Source: Candidatus Gastranaerophilales bacterium
Lineage (GTDB): Bacteria > Cyanobacteriota > Vampirovibrionia > Gastranaerophilales > Gastranaerophilaceae
Length of the DNA stretch: 64,000 nucleotides
Assembly (NCBI GenBank): GCA_944325635.1
Contig: CALVBD010000001.1
Coordinates: 682,001-746,000, forward strand
Direction: 5' to 3'
Shown piece by piece: positions 32,278-41,814 of the stretch. Position numbers and translations under genes: made by a program. Numbering within the stretch: position 1 is the stretch's first letter; each line of letters starts with the position of its first letter. Below the pieces are notes generated by a model, which saw nothing but the letters and a program-made list of their open reading frames with translations, had not been told where the DNA came from and made no database searches.

Positions 32278-33405
32278 ATGATTAGTGATAACGCAAAAGA
32301 ATATTTTGATTATAAATTAGTTCACACATGCAAGCAAACAGGAGCAAGAGCAGGCGTTTTCAGAACTCCTCACGGAGTTATAAAAACGCCTATCTTCATG
32401 CCGGTCGGAACTAATTCCGCAGTAAAAACTCTGACTTCCGATCAGATTATGGACACAGGCGCTCAGATTATGCTTTCAAATTCATACCACCTTTATTTGA
32501 GAGCCGGCACGAAATTGATAAAACAATTTGGCGGAATTCATAGCTGGATGAACTGGCATAAACCGGTTCTGACAGATTCCGGAGGTTTTCAGGTGTTTTC
32601 TCTAGCGCATTTGAGAAAAATCACCGAAGATGGTGTTGAATTCCGCGACCCGAAAGACGGGAAAAAACATTTTATATCGCCTGAAGTTTCTATGGAAATC
32701 CAGCAGGATATAGGTGCTGATATTATAATGGCGTTTGATGAATGCGCGCCTTATCCTTGCGATTACGATACCGCAAAAGCCGCAATGGAGAGGACTCACC
32801 GCTGGCTTGAAAGATGTTTTAAAGCTAAAACAAACCCGCGGCAGGCACTTTTTCCGATAGTACAGGGCGCATTTTTTGATGATTTAAGGAAAGAAAGCGC
32901 AAGGGTAATATCTTCCTATGATGCTGTAGGATACGCAATAGGCGGTGTGAGTGTCGGAGAGCCTGCCGATATAAAAAATTACTTTACAAAACTCACAGCA
33001 CCACTTCTGCCTGAAAATAAACCTCGTTATCTTATGGGAGTCGGAACGCCTGAAGATTTACTCGACGGGATAAAATACGGGATTGATATGTTCGACTGTG
33101 TTTTGCCGACCCGTAATGCACGCCACGGCTCATTCTTTACCTGGGATGGCAAAAAGAATATTAAAAATAAACAGTTTTACGATGATGCGGCGCCGCTTGT
33201 GGAAGGCTGCGACTGCTACGCTTGCCGTAACCATTCACGCGCATATATAAGACACCTCTGGCGCTGTCAGGAAGCAACCGCTTCGACATTATTATCTATT
33301 CATAATATAAAATTCCTTGTGGATTTCTCGCAAAAATGCCGTCAGGCAATTCTTGACGACAGATTTGGCGATTTTTATAACGAACATTACAGCAGGTTAT
33401 TTTAA
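32278..33405 (+). CDS. tgt: tRNA-guanine transglycosylase
   Basis: Exchanges guanine-34 for preQ1 in queuosine tRNAs. 375 residues: nucleophile region MFDCVLPTRNARHG, substrate loop LTDSGGFQVFSLA, and zinc site CDCYACRNHSRAYIRHL with its later His. The enzyme making preQ1, queF, is at the far end of the window. The last 9 bp overlap the convergent poly-G prepilin gene. Confidence 0.97.
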   Translation: MISDNAKEYFDYKLVHTCKQTGARAGVFRTPHGVIKTPIFMPVGTNSAVKTLTSDQIMDTGAQIMLSNSYHLYLRAGTKLIKQFGGIHSWMNWHKPVLTDSGGFQVFSLAHLRKITEDGVEFRDPKDGKKHFISPEVSMEIQQDIGADIIMAFDECAPYPCDYDTAKAAMERTHRWLERCFKAKTNPRQALFPIVQGAFFDDLRKESARVISSYDAVGYAIGGVSVGEPADIKNYFTKLTAPLLPENKPRYLMGVGTPEDLLDGIKYGIDMFDCVLPTRNARHGSFFTWDGKKNIKNKQFYDDAAPLVEGCDCYACRNHSRAYIRHLWRCQEATASTLLSIHNIKFLVDFSQKCRQAILDDRFGDFYNEHYSRLF

Positions 33406-34213
33406 GAAATCTTTCCAGTAACTTTTTGAAGGATCTAACGGACTTGTATCGGTTATTGCATAATATGCACATGTATATGTAGAGCGTGTTGTAGTATAAT
33501 TGCAAAATTTTGACGGATCATCTAAATCTTCTCCGTACCCAACCTCAGAACTTCCGATATAAGGTTTTACAACTCCGTCTTTGAACACAAAGACGAACCA
33601 ATCATAACCATAAATATTCGGTCCCTTTTTCCCATTTATATCAACACAGATTTTGGGTCCATAATCCAAAGTCGCATATCTATCTGTTAACAGGTTATCC
33701 ATGACATAAATTCGTCCTGAAATCTCTTGAACCGGTACACTTTCATCACAGGGATTTCCGCTTTTTATAGTAACACCTGATAATGCTTTTGGTGTAAAAC
33801 CGAGTTCATCCTCCCAATTCGGGGCAGCGGTTGCATCATCATCATCTGTTCCTGACATATACTTTGTTCCGGCTTTATCGCCTATAAAATATGACATAAA
33901 TTTTTTTAATACGCTAGTTGAGTCAAATATATTTCCATCTACAGGATGAGTATCTCTAGCATATTCCGTAACAGTCACATTTTCTTTGGCTTTAAAGAGA
34001 ATAGCAGCATTATTCAAATCACTATAAGTTTTTAAGAATTGTGTCTGCAATACTTTTTTTCGATGGTTAGTAACCAGAGTCGGAAGCGTCATAGCCGCAA
34101 CTATCCCTATTATGCCAAGCGTTATTAGCACTTCCGCTAATGTAAACCCTTTTACTGAGAGGTTTCTAGGCTGCCCCCCCCCCCGCAAATCCAATCATAG
34201 CAACAGTTTTCAT
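33397..34213 (-). CDS. Prepilin-like protein, out of frame at a poly-G tract (phase-variable?)
   Basis: The body encodes a prepilin: NLSVKGFTLAEVLITLGIIG (Gly at -1), CVDINGKKGPNIYGYDWFVF and ending SPLDPSKSYWKDFLK. It is a close paralogue of the gene at 18553. The likely start is ATG 34213, with AAGGAG about 8 nt upstream, reading MKTVAMIGFA into a run of 11 G (34174-34184 on the plus strand as C), then a stop. With 10 or 13 G the frame would continue GGGQPRNLSVKGFTLAEV. A TTG at 34194 lies in the right frame but has no ribosome-binding site. An assembly error in the run is possible. Confidence 0.78.
34174..34184 (-). repeat. Poly-G tract (11 G on the minus strand)
   Basis: Homopolymer about 30 nt into the prepilin gene; the second such tract in this window, with the same length and the same one-base offset from the open frame. 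Confidence 0.9.
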
Positions 34214-34256
34214 ATTATTCTCCTTTATTATACCTCTACAAATATTATTATAACAT

Positions 34257-34288
34257 AAAAGAGACGTACTCGTCAGTACGTCTCTTTT
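34257..34288 (-). terminator. Terminator after the HU gene
   Basis: Perfect 14-bp stem AAAAGAGACGTACT / AGTACGTCTCTTTT (34257-34270 and 34275-34288) with a 4-nt loop. It separates HU from the prepilin gene. Confidence 0.88.
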
Positions 34289-34314
34289 AAACTTGCAAGT
34301 TTTAAAATTAAAAA

Positions 34315-34593
34315 CTATTTGCCGTTAACAACAGTTTTGAATTTTTTACCAGCTGAAAATGCAGGAACTGTTTTAGCAGGGATTTTAATTTCTTTACCTG
34401 TTTGAGGGTTTCTGCCAGTTCTAGCTGCTCTTTTTCTAGCTTCAAATGTACCGAAGCCTACTAAAGTTACTTTTTTACCTTTAGCTACAGTTTTTTGTAC
34501 TGTATCAATCCAAGCACCGATTACTTCAGATGCTTCTTTTTGTGTAACGTTAGCTTTTTTTGCAACTTCTTGTACTAATTCTTCTTTGTTCAT
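34315..34593 (-). CDS. HU-family DNA-binding protein
   Basis: Nucleoid protein, 92 residues: MNKEELVQEVAKKANVTQKE, then VTLVGFGTFEARKRAARTGR and NPQTGKEIKIPAKTVPAF, the standard HU/IHF beta-arm signature. AAGGAG lies 8 nt before ATG 34593; the longer in-frame extension upstream is not protein-like. Confidence 0.96.
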   Translation of the reverse strand: MNKEELVQEVAKKANVTQKEASEVIGAWIDTVQKTVAKGKKVTLVGFGTFEARKRAARTGRNPQTGKEIKIPAKTVPAFSAGKKFKTVVNGK

Positions 34594-34806
34594 GATTAAA
34601 CTCCTTCTTCTTATGTACTCCCTTATTATAGCGAATATTTGAATTTGCGCAAGTGTTTTAACGAAAATTAATAATATTTTACGGCAAAAAACATCTGTTT
34701 GATGTAGAAAAATAATCAATTACTATACAAAAGTTATAAAATAATGCCATTTTTAACGGTTTTTGATACAATATATTATGGTGACATGGAGGAATAGCGA
34801 GATTTT

Positions 34807-36204
34807 ATGAAGGAAAGAGTAATCTTATTTACAATATTTTTTGGCTTAGCGGTGTTTATCTATATATTCCAGAGTTACTTTAATACAGTCTGGGGGCTGG
34901 CATTTTTATGTTTGTGCATGACAATATATGCGGTCTTTACGAATCTTGCATATAACTTCAAAAAAAGAAAATTACAAAAATATCCGCAAGTTATAAATCG
35001 AGATTACAAGCCGTTTGTTACCGTTATGATTCCTGCGCATAACGAAGAAGATGTTATTGCAAATACGGTCGAAAACATTCTTGCAATGGATTACGAAAAT
35101 TTTGAAGTTATAGTAATTGACGATAGAAGTACTGATAATACAGCAGCAGTGCTGAAAGATTTAGAAAAAAAATATGATAAGGTAAAAGTTCTTATCCGCC
35201 AGCAGGGAGCATTTCCCGGGAAATCGGCCGTGTTAAATGACGCTTTTCAAATGGCGCACGGCGATGCAATTCTTGTGTTTGATGCTGATGCAACAGTTGA
35301 GCCGGACTTTCTGTCAAAATTAATACCCGAACTTGAACCTAAAGATGTCGGTGCTGTTCAGGCGAGAAAAGTTATCAGAAACAAAAACCAGAACCTCTTG
35401 ACCAGATGCCAAAATAACGAATATACAATGGATACACACTTTCAGGCAGGTAGAGACTCAGTTAAAGGCGCTGTAGAACTTCGCGGAAACGGAGAATTAA
35501 TCAAAAGAGAAGCCTTAGAAGATATCGGCGGCTGGAATAATTATACAATAGTGGATGATCTTGATATGTCTACAAGACTACACATAAAAGGGTGGGACGT
35601 GAGGTTCTGTCCTGATGCTGTTGTGTATGAGGAAGGGATTGCCTATCTCTGGCCATTATTCAGGCAGAGAAGAAGATGGCTTGAAGGAACAATTCGCCGT
35701 TATCTTGAATATTCCGGCAAAGCACTAACTTCACCTAAGATGTCTTTCCGTGCGAAATTTGATATGACAGCATATATTTCACAATTTATTATGCCTTTGT
35801 GGTTTGTTATGGAACTTGCAATTAGATCTTTTAAAGTTCTTGCAAAAGACGCATCCCCTCATACGCTTTATTCTTCAATAATCATAGGTCTTGCAATCGG
35901 GCTTGGATTTTTCCTAGCTGCAAGATATGCTTTAAGGCGTTATGACTTTATGCCGAGGCTGGATGCAACTTTCGAAGCACTTGAAACTTCTATCTATCTT
36001 TTTATAATCTGGTTCCCGCTCGTATTTTTCATCGGGTTCAAAATTCTCTTCATGAAAAAGGATATGAACTGGGGAAAAACCGCTCACGGACTTGTAAAAG
36101 AAGAAGAAGCAAGTATAAAAGCTTTTATCAGAAAAGAACTTGAAAAAACAAAAAATTATACAGAAAAACTAAAACAAAAATTGGCAGAAAAAGGAGAAAA
36201 ATAA
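34807..36204 (+). CDS. Membrane glycosyltransferase family 2 (PgaC/poly-GlcNAc synthase-like)
   Basis: 465 residues. An N-terminal pair of membrane helices precedes a GT2 domain: VMIPAHNEEDVIANTVENIL, VIDDRSTDN, VFDADATVEPDF, IVDDLDMSTRLHIKGW and the processive-synthase motif RQRRRW. Two to three C-terminal helices follow. This layout matches poly-beta-1,6-GlcNAc and related surface polysaccharide synthases, although no partner genes (pgaA, pgaB, pgaD) are adjacent. GGAGG lies upstream. It overlaps apt by 1 bp. Confidence 0.88.
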   Translation: MKERVILFTIFFGLAVFIYIFQSYFNTVWGLAFLCLCMTIYAVFTNLAYNFKKRKLQKYPQVINRDYKPFVTVMIPAHNEEDVIANTVENILAMDYENFEVIVIDDRSTDNTAAVLKDLEKKYDKVKVLIRQQGAFPGKSAVLNDAFQMAHGDAILVFDADATVEPDFLSKLIPELEPKDVGAVQARKVIRNKNQNLLTRCQNNEYTMDTHFQAGRDSVKGAVELRGNGELIKREALEDIGGWNNYTIVDDLDMSTRLHIKGWDVRFCPDAVVYEEGIAYLWPLFRQRRRWLEGTIRRYLEYSGKALTSPKMSFRAKFDMTAYISQFIMPLWFVMELAIRSFKVLAKDASPHTLYSSIIIGLAIGLGFFLAARYALRRYDFMPRLDATFEALETSIYLFIIWFPLVFFIGFKILFMKKDMNWGKTAHGLVKEEEASIKAFIRKELEKTKNYTEKLKQKLAEKGEK

Positions 36205-36734
36205 TGACTGAAGTTATTACAAACGTAAAAAATAAAATCAGAGATGTGGTTGATTTCCCGAAAAAAGGGATTATTTTCAGAGATATTACAACAGCCCTTA
36301 AAGATGCAGAAACATTGAAAATTATGATTGATTATCTTTGCGAACAATATAAAGATGTAAAAATCGACTATATTGCAGGTATTGAAAGCCGCGGGTTTAT
36401 CTTTGGCATGCCGATGGCTTACAAATTAAACGCAGGTTTTGTTCCTATCAGAAAACCGAACAAACTTCCTGCTGAAACTTATTCTCAGGAATATGAGCTT
36501 GAATACGGTACTGATAAAATAGAAGTTCATAAAGATGCATTTCCGGAAGGGGCAAATGTTTTAATTGTTGATGATCTTCTTGCAACAGGCGGAACTGCTG
36601 AAGCTGCTTGTAAACTCGTTAAAAAGACCGGTGCAAATTTAGTCGGTATTGCGTTTTTAATTGAACTTTGCGACCTTAAGGGACGTGAAAAACTTGAAGG
36701 CAACGGCAAAATTGTTTCTATGCTTAAATACTAA
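36204..36734 (+). CDS. apt: Adenine phosphoribosyltransferase
   Basis: Salvages adenine to AMP. 176 residues: VVDFPKKGIIFRDITTAL at the N-terminus, GIESRGFIFGMPMAY, RKPNKLPAETYSQEYELEYG and the PRPP-binding motif VLIVDDLLATGGTAEA. Its ATG overlaps the stop of the glycosyltransferase gene by one base, implying coupled translation. Confidence 0.97.
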   Translation: MTEVITNVKNKIRDVVDFPKKGIIFRDITTALKDAETLKIMIDYLCEQYKDVKIDYIAGIESRGFIFGMPMAYKLNAGFVPIRKPNKLPAETYSQEYELEYGTDKIEVHKDAFPEGANVLIVDDLLATGGTAEAACKLVKKTGANLVGIAFLIELCDLKGREKLEGNGKIVSMLKY

Positions 36735-36738
36735 AAAG

Positions 36739-36764
36739 AAAGCCTCCGATGATTTGGAGGCTTT
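36739..36764. terminator. Shared terminator of apt and the convergent DUF4422 gene
   Basis: AAAGCCTCC (36739-36747) pairs with GGAGGCTTT (36756-36764), with A- and T-runs outside both arms. Confidence 0.85.
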
Positions 36765-37682
36765 TTAAAATCTTAGTTTTATATAAATCGTCAGGCTTTT
36801 CGGTCTTGACGATTTTTTAAATGTCAGACGTTTCACAGGATTTTCAGGCTCGAGATGCATAACAGGAACTTCTTTTATCCATACCCCATGCTCTGCCGTT
36901 ACATAACTGAAATAAATATTTGCTATTCTTTCTGCAATAAAGGCCTCTATTCGCTGCTGGTATAGATTACGGCTGCTTCTTTGCGGAATTCTTTTGCTTA
37001 ATTCAAATAAAATATCAAACATAAATTCGGCATATTTATCAAACTGTTCTTTTTTCATTATGAACATATTATAAAAATACCCTGAATGCTGTTCTTTTAG
37101 TTTATCGACGTAAGGAGACATTTCCGGATATTTTTCTTTAATAATATTCATTGCAAGATTTAAATCCGTGATATGATGATATTTTTCATACTGCTGATAA
37201 AGCGATTGTTCACCAAAATCAAGTTTTGTCGGCAAAATCATATCATATTCAGAAAGAAGTTTTTTAATTATCTTAGGCTCTACACAATATTTTCGCATTA
37301 CTTGTGTGTAATCTTTAGATTTTCCGAATTCTCTGAAATCAAAAATTCTTCTGTAATGCATCAACCCTACAATCGGAGATTTACAATTTTTCCATATCCA
37401 GTAAGTTACGGTCATTTCATTATAAAATCTGTTTTTGGCAGAAATATTATGACCGATATTATCCCCTATCATATTTTTTTCAAGCCATTTGTAATCATCG
37501 ACAGTAATGGAACCATCTTTTGCCGCTGTAAATGCGACATCACGACCGGCATGGATAGGGGTTATGACATCACCTTTATACAGTGTTGAGGGTTTATGAT
37601 AAACCATAAAAAGATTAACTTTTTTCCGGTTAACTTTAAAAATCTGAAATTTTTCTTTTAACTTTTTCATAAATCCGCTCAT
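36765..37682 (-). CDS. DUF4422 glycosyltransferase (capsular/surface polysaccharide)
   Basis: 305 residues of the DUF4422 family, often found in capsular or LPS polysaccharide clusters. Typical segments: LFMVYHKPSTLY, DNIGHNISAKNRFYNEMTV, YWIWKN, VGLMHYRRIF, YDMILPTKLDF and YFYNMFIMKKEQFDKYAEF. No signal peptide or membrane helix, so it acts in the cytosol. A lysine-rich N-terminus (MSGFMKKLKEKFQIFKVNRKK) precedes the domain; the second Met is an alternative start. It lies 3 bp downstream of the PSP1 gene in the same direction. Confidence 0.85.
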   Translation of the reverse strand: MSGFMKKLKEKFQIFKVNRKKVNLFMVYHKPSTLYKGDVITPIHAGRDVAFTAAKDGSITVDDYKWLEKNMIGDNIGHNISAKNRFYNEMTVTYWIWKNCKSPIVGLMHYRRIFDFREFGKSKDYTQVMRKYCVEPKIIKKLLSEYDMILPTKLDFGEQSLYQQYEKYHHITDLNLAMNIIKEKYPEMSPYVDKLKEQHSGYFYNMFIMKKEQFDKYAEFMFDILFELSKRIPQRSSRNLYQQRIEAFIAERIANIYFSYVTAEHGVWIKEVPVMHLEPENPVKRLTFKKSSRPKSLTIYIKLRF

Positions 37683-37685
37683 TTT

Positions 37686-38609
37686 CTATACATTCCCCGT
37701 AGAACTGTTTCTGTCATCCTCAAGCTGTCTTATATCGACATCTACTTCCTCTGCGTATGCATTATTAATTGCAGGAATATCAATTTCGACATTGACATCC
37801 GCATCAACCATTTCAATATCACCTTTGGCGAATTCTTTTGTCTTACCATCCTCCATTTTGACGGAAACTGTACCGTTTAAGAAATGCAGGAAGCATACTT
37901 TTCCAAGACCGTCCGGCGTCATGACAGATGACCCGATAGGCGGCATACCTTTAGCGGCGTCAATATAGTTTGAATATTCATACGTAAGGCAGCAGAGAAG
38001 CCTGCCGCAGGTGCCGGAAATTTTTCCGGGTGCAATCGGCATTCCCTGATCCTTTGCGAGCTTTACGTTTATTGTTGCGAATTTTCTCAAGAAAGACGAA
38101 CAGCAAAAAGGACGTCCGCAAAGTCCGACACCATCAAGGATTGACGTTTCATCTCGCACTCCGATATGTCGTAAATCTATTCTCACACGTGTAAACACCT
38201 GCGTTAAATCTTTTAACAGGGCTCTAAAATCGACCCTTTCCGGTGCTGTATAATAAAAAGTAATTTTGCGTCTGTCAAAAGTTATTCTGCACTGAACGAG
38301 GTTCATTGTAAGGTTATGCTGCCGCACAAGCGCCTGACATTTAAAAAACGATTCAACCTCTTCTTTTTTTATATCCTCAAAGGTTTGCAAATCCCGCTGC
38401 GTACAAACTCTTATCAAGGGCAACGGCTCAGGTTTTTCTTTTGCATTTTCCCAGAGTTTGGAAATTTGCGGATTTACAAGTTCAACCTTCAAAACCTCCT
38501 CACCCTTGTCCGTACGGACTATAACAAGCTGCCCTTCTTCGATTTGAATGTTTTCCGGGACATTCAACGGGTAAAATGTGTTTTTTAAATACTTAACAGC
38601 ATATTTCAT
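37686..38609 (-). CDS. PSP1-domain protein (RicT/YaaT-like)
   Basis: 307 residues. The cysteine-rich signature CGRPFCCSSFLRKFATINVK with GTCGRLLCCLTYEYSNY identifies the PSP1 C-terminal domain family. In Bacillus, RicT (YaaT) forms a Fe-S-containing complex with RicA and RicF that modulates RNase Y. RNase Y is present at 5.3 kb, so a similar role is possible, but no RicA or RicF is visible here. It is packed tightly between gpsA (2 bp) and the DUF4422 gene. Confidence 0.92.
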   Translation of the reverse strand: MKYAVKYLKNTFYPLNVPENIQIEEGQLVIVRTDKGEEVLKVELVNPQISKLWENAKEKPEPLPLIRVCTQRDLQTFEDIKKEEVESFFKCQALVRQHNLTMNLVQCRITFDRRKITFYYTAPERVDFRALLKDLTQVFTRVRIDLRHIGVRDETSILDGVGLCGRPFCCSSFLRKFATINVKLAKDQGMPIAPGKISGTCGRLLCCLTYEYSNYIDAAKGMPPIGSSVMTPDGLGKVCFLHFLNGTVSVKMEDGKTKEFAKGDIEMVDADVNVEIDIPAINNAYAEEVDVDIRQLEDDRNSSTGNV

Positions 38610-38611
38610 TT

Positions 38612-39613
38612 TTAAACGTATCTTTCTTCCTTTTTCAACTTTCTGTTCATTAATTTTTCAAGCAATTCTTTAGGTGTGATATCCGTGTAAACAGCTTCAT
38701 ATATTGCGTTTGAAATCGGGACGTCAATTCCTGATTTTTTCGCAAGTTCGCATATAGCTTTTGATGTTTTGACTCCTTCTGCGACAGAGCCGAGTTCATT
38801 TAAGATATCATCAATTTTTTTGCCTTTTGCAAGCATAGAACCAACCGTATAATTACGCGACATCGGACTTGAGCAGGTAGCAATTAAATCCCCCATTCCG
38901 GAAAGTCCGTAGAGGGTAGAAGGATTTGCACCGAGTGTCAGACTCACGCGGACGATTTCCGCCATTCCGCGGGTCAAAAGAGTTCCTGCGCAATTGTCGC
39001 CCAAACCCATCTCGTGCGCAAAGCCCGAAGCTATCGCAATTACGTTTTTCAAACTCCCGCCGAGTTCAACACCTATTACATCATTATTTGTATAAAGTCT
39101 GAAACGATTCGGAACATTGCAGGCTTTCTGCACAAATTCAGCAGCTTCCATATCTTCACACGCGACACAGGCTGCGGTTGGTTTTCCTGCAAGAACTTCT
39201 TTTGCAAGAGTCGGGCCTGAAAGAATTGCGAGTTTCTGATCCGGCAGAACATCTTTTATAACCTCGGACATTCTCATCAAGGATGGAAGCTCTATCCCCT
39301 TTGAAGCATTCACAAGAATCTGCTCAGGTTTAATTCCTGCTTTTTTAAGATTTTCGCAGACATTGCGGGTGCCTGATGTTGCAACAACATTCAGTATAAT
39401 ATCAGCGCCATCTATCGCCGATGACAAATCCGATGTAACCTCAACCTTATCAGAAAGCTGAACTTCAAGAGGTTTTGAGGTGTGCTTATTTTTTATCAAA
39501 TCTTCGGATAAATCCTGTTCTCTACCCCACACAGTAACATTTTCAAAATTATCCGTCAAAAGCCACGCCAAAGTAAGCCCCCAACATCCTGCACCGATTA
39601 CCGTTAATTTCAT
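38612..39613 (-). CDS. gpsA: Glycerol-3-phosphate dehydrogenase [NAD(P)+]
   Basis: Makes sn-glycerol-3-phosphate for phospholipids from dihydroxyacetone phosphate. 333 residues: Rossmann motif VIGAGCWGLTLAWLL, LVNASKGIEL, LSGPTLAKEVLAGKPTA, GVELGGSLKNVIAIASGFA and GLSGMGDLIATCSSPMSRN. The first motif has Cys-Trp-Gly where GxWG is usual, a conservative form. It is 13 bp after murQ and 2 bp before the PSP1 gene. Confidence 0.96.
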   Translation of the reverse strand: MKLTVIGAGCWGLTLAWLLTDNFENVTVWGREQDLSEDLIKNKHTSKPLEVQLSDKVEVTSDLSSAIDGADIILNVVATSGTRNVCENLKKAGIKPEQILVNASKGIELPSLMRMSEVIKDVLPDQKLAILSGPTLAKEVLAGKPTAACVACEDMEAAEFVQKACNVPNRFRLYTNNDVIGVELGGSLKNVIAIASGFAHEMGLGDNCAGTLLTRGMAEIVRVSLTLGANPSTLYGLSGMGDLIATCSSPMSRNYTVGSMLAKGKKIDDILNELGSVAEGVKTSKAICELAKKSGIDVPISNAIYEAVYTDITPKELLEKLMNRKLKKEERYV

Positions 39614-39626
39614 AATTTACTCTCCC

Positions 39627-40520
39627 TTATACCGCAACTCTTGCGTTCATCAGTTTTCTTAACACTCCGCCGTATTTTTTTAATTCTGCACGGGATTCTT
39701 CAATATCAAGTCCCAATTTTAAGGAGATTATTGCAGTTTTAATTTCCCAGTTACATTTTAAAAGCACGGCAAGAGCTTCACTGTATTGAACATTTGCAAT
39801 CTGCGCAACAATCCTTATTGCACGGTCTTTTAATTTTTCATTAACAGCCTGCAAATCTATCATAAAGTTTTCGTAGGTCTTACCGATTTTAATCATAGAA
39901 CCGGTACTGAGCATATTCAAAACCATTTTTTGAGCAGTGCCTGCTTTTAATCTGCTTGACCCTGCAATAACTTCCGGTCCGACTTCAACGCAGATGACAA
40001 GTCCAGCTTCATCTGCTATTCTTCCTTTAGGATTACATGTAATTCCAATAGTTTTACAGCCGACTTCATCCGCACGTTTTAAAACGCCTAAAAGATATTT
40101 AGGGTTGCCGCTTGCTGAAATTACGACAGCAACATCATCAGTTTTTAAAACAGCAGCATCTTCATAGCCTAAATCAGGGTTATCTTCCGCACCTTCTATA
40201 GAATGACGGATTGCTTTATCGCCGCCGGCAATAAAACCTGTCACCATATCTTTCGGTACACTAAAGGTCGGAGGGCATTCCGAGGCATCCAGAATTCCGA
40301 GCCTTCCTGAGGTTCCGGCACCAAAATAATACAACTTTCCGCCTTTTAAAAACTGTTTTGCGATTAAGTCGATACCTTCTGCAATATGTTCGGCTTCATC
40401 TTCCACTGCAAGTGCAACGAGTTTATCCTCGTCATTCATCTTTTTGACCATCTCAATGGTAGGCAGAATATCAATATCCTTGGTATTCTCGTTCCGGTAT
40501 TCCGTAATAATGTCGCTCAT
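39627..40520 (-). CDS. murQ: N-acetylmuramic acid 6-phosphate etherase
   Basis: Cleaves the lactyl ether of MurNAc-6-phosphate to GlcNAc-6-phosphate in cell-wall recycling. 297 residues with a SIS domain: YFGAGTSGRLGILDASECPP, GAEDNPDLGYED, VISASGNPKYL, GPEVIAGSSRLKAGTAQKM. Full length for the family. No PTS transporter or MurNAc kinase is adjacent, so the substrate source is not clear from context. Confidence 0.96.
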   Translation of the reverse strand: MSDIITEYRNENTKDIDILPTIEMVKKMNDEDKLVALAVEDEAEHIAEGIDLIAKQFLKGGKLYYFGAGTSGRLGILDASECPPTFSVPKDMVTGFIAGGDKAIRHSIEGAEDNPDLGYEDAAVLKTDDVAVVISASGNPKYLLGVLKRADEVGCKTIGITCNPKGRIADEAGLVICVEVGPEVIAGSSRLKAGTAQKMVLNMLSTGSMIKIGKTYENFMIDLQAVNEKLKDRAIRIVAQIANVQYSEALAVLLKCNWEIKTAIISLKLGLDIEESRAELKKYGGVLRKLMNARVAV

Positions 40521-40550
40521 AGAACCCCCTTTTTATAAATCTAATAAACA

Positions 40551-41012
40551 CTAAATTGTCTTAATAAGATTTGCCATTTCAATGGCGGCTTTTGCAGCTT
40601 CTGAACCTTTATTACCAGCTTTTGTCCCGGCTCTTTCTATAGCCTGTTCTATATTTTCGGTTGTTAATACACCGAACAGCACCGGAACTTCTGTTTGCAG
40701 AGCAACCTGTGCAATGCCTTTTGTTAATTCTGCGCAAACATAATCATAATGAGAAGTTGACCCTTTTATGATTGCACCAAGTGTGATAATTGCGTTATAT
40801 TTATGAGTTTTTGCACATTTTAAAGCCAGCAGAGGAATTTCAAAAGCTCCCGGAACTCTTACGATATCTATATTATCAGGATTTACGCCATGGCGTCTTA
40901 ATTCATCCACCGCTCCTGATAAAAGTTTTGATCCGATAAAATCATTAAACCTTGATATAATTATACAAAATTTTTCATCTCCTGCTACGAGCTGACCTTC
41001 ATAAGTTTTCAT
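40551..41012 (-). CDS. ribH: 6,7-dimethyl-8-ribityllumazine synthase
   Basis: The penultimate riboflavin step. About 153 residues from ATG 41012, which has AAGGAG upstream; the in-frame extension to 41075 is arginine-rich and not family-like. Motifs: [55 protein letters not shown], and [17 protein letters not shown]. No other rib gene is close and no FMN riboswitch is visible in the short upstream gap. Confidence 0.96.
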   Translation of the reverse strand: MKTYEGQLVAGDEKFCIIISRFNDFIGSKLLSGAVDELRRHGVNPDNIDIVRVPGAFEIPLLALKCAKTHKYNAIITLGAIIKGSTSHYDYVCAELTKGIAQVALQTEVPVLFGVLTTENIEQAIERAGTKAGNKGSEAAKAAIEMANLIKTI

Positions 41013-41106
41013 TATTTTCTCCTTAGTCCATCCTGTAAGTGAGGTTTCTGTCCGCCGCCGGCGCGAAAACAACACCTTATCTGTACTTATTGTACAACAT
41101 AGACGC

Positions 41107-41811
41107 CTATTTTACAATAAGAGGAGAAAAAATCTTATAAAAAATATATAATGAAGTAAGGATTAAAAGTACACCGCTGAGTTTCATCAGGGCGTCAGAA
41201 AGTTTATAAAAGTTTTTCCAAGTCTTAAGTTTTGAAGTTAATACACCAGCCAGAACAAGTATCAGCCCTTGCCCAAGCGAAAATAAAAAGAGCATTATAA
41301 CAGCCTGCAAAAGACTTGCCGAAAGTGACGCAAACGCCATTATCGCAGCCAGTATCGGCGTCGAACAAGGAGTTCCTGCGAGCGCAAACACTCCCCCTAA
41401 AATAAGAGGATAAATAAATAAACTTGTACTGTCCCCTTTGGGCATTTCTTTTACCAGAACAGGCATTTCAAAATCCAAAAATCCGACAAGTTTCAGCCCC
41501 ATAATCAAGACAATACTTGCAATAATTAAACTGAAATACGAACCGCCTGCGGATACAAAAACTTTTCCTGTCACAGCGCATATTATACCGATTACGGAAA
41601 ATACAATCGCCGTTCCCATTATGAAAAACACAAGCTGCAAAAACGTTTTAAAAGGTTTTTCATCCGAATATCCGCCGACATACCCGATTATAATCGGAAG
41701 CATAGCAAGAGAACACGGCGAAATTGATGCCACAAGGCCGCCAATAAATGACAGCCCAAATAACAGCATTATACTAGTATTTCCTGTAAATAAATCCGCA
41801 TAGTTTACCAT
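41107..41811 (-). CDS. CcdA/DsbD-like thiol-disulfide transmembrane protein
   Basis: 234 residues, about six membrane helices. One redox Cys is in [19 protein letters not shown] and the other in [19 protein letters not shown], at the positions used by CcdA to pass electrons from cytoplasmic thioredoxin across the membrane. It lies 3 bp downstream of a membrane-tethered thioredoxin-like gene, a natural electron acceptor. Roles in cytochrome c maturation or extracytoplasmic disulfide reduction are both possible; no cytochrome genes are in the window. Confidence 0.9.
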   Translation of the reverse strand: MVNYADLFTGNTSIMLLFGLSFIGGLVASISPCSLAMLPIIIGYVGGYSDEKPFKTFLQLVFFIMGTAIVFSVIGIICAVTGKVFVSAGGSYFSLIIASIVLIMGLKLVGFLDFEMPVLVKEMPKGDSTSLFIYPLILGGVFALAGTPCSTPILAAIMAFASLSASLLQAVIMLFLFSLGQGLILVLAGVLTSKLKTWKNFYKLSDALMKLSGVLLILTSLYIFYKIFSPLIVK

Positions 41812-41814
41812 ATT

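Noticed and set aside
41013-41106. FMN riboswitch before ribH
   Set aside because: The gap is short and I could not find the conserved FMN-aptamer blocks.
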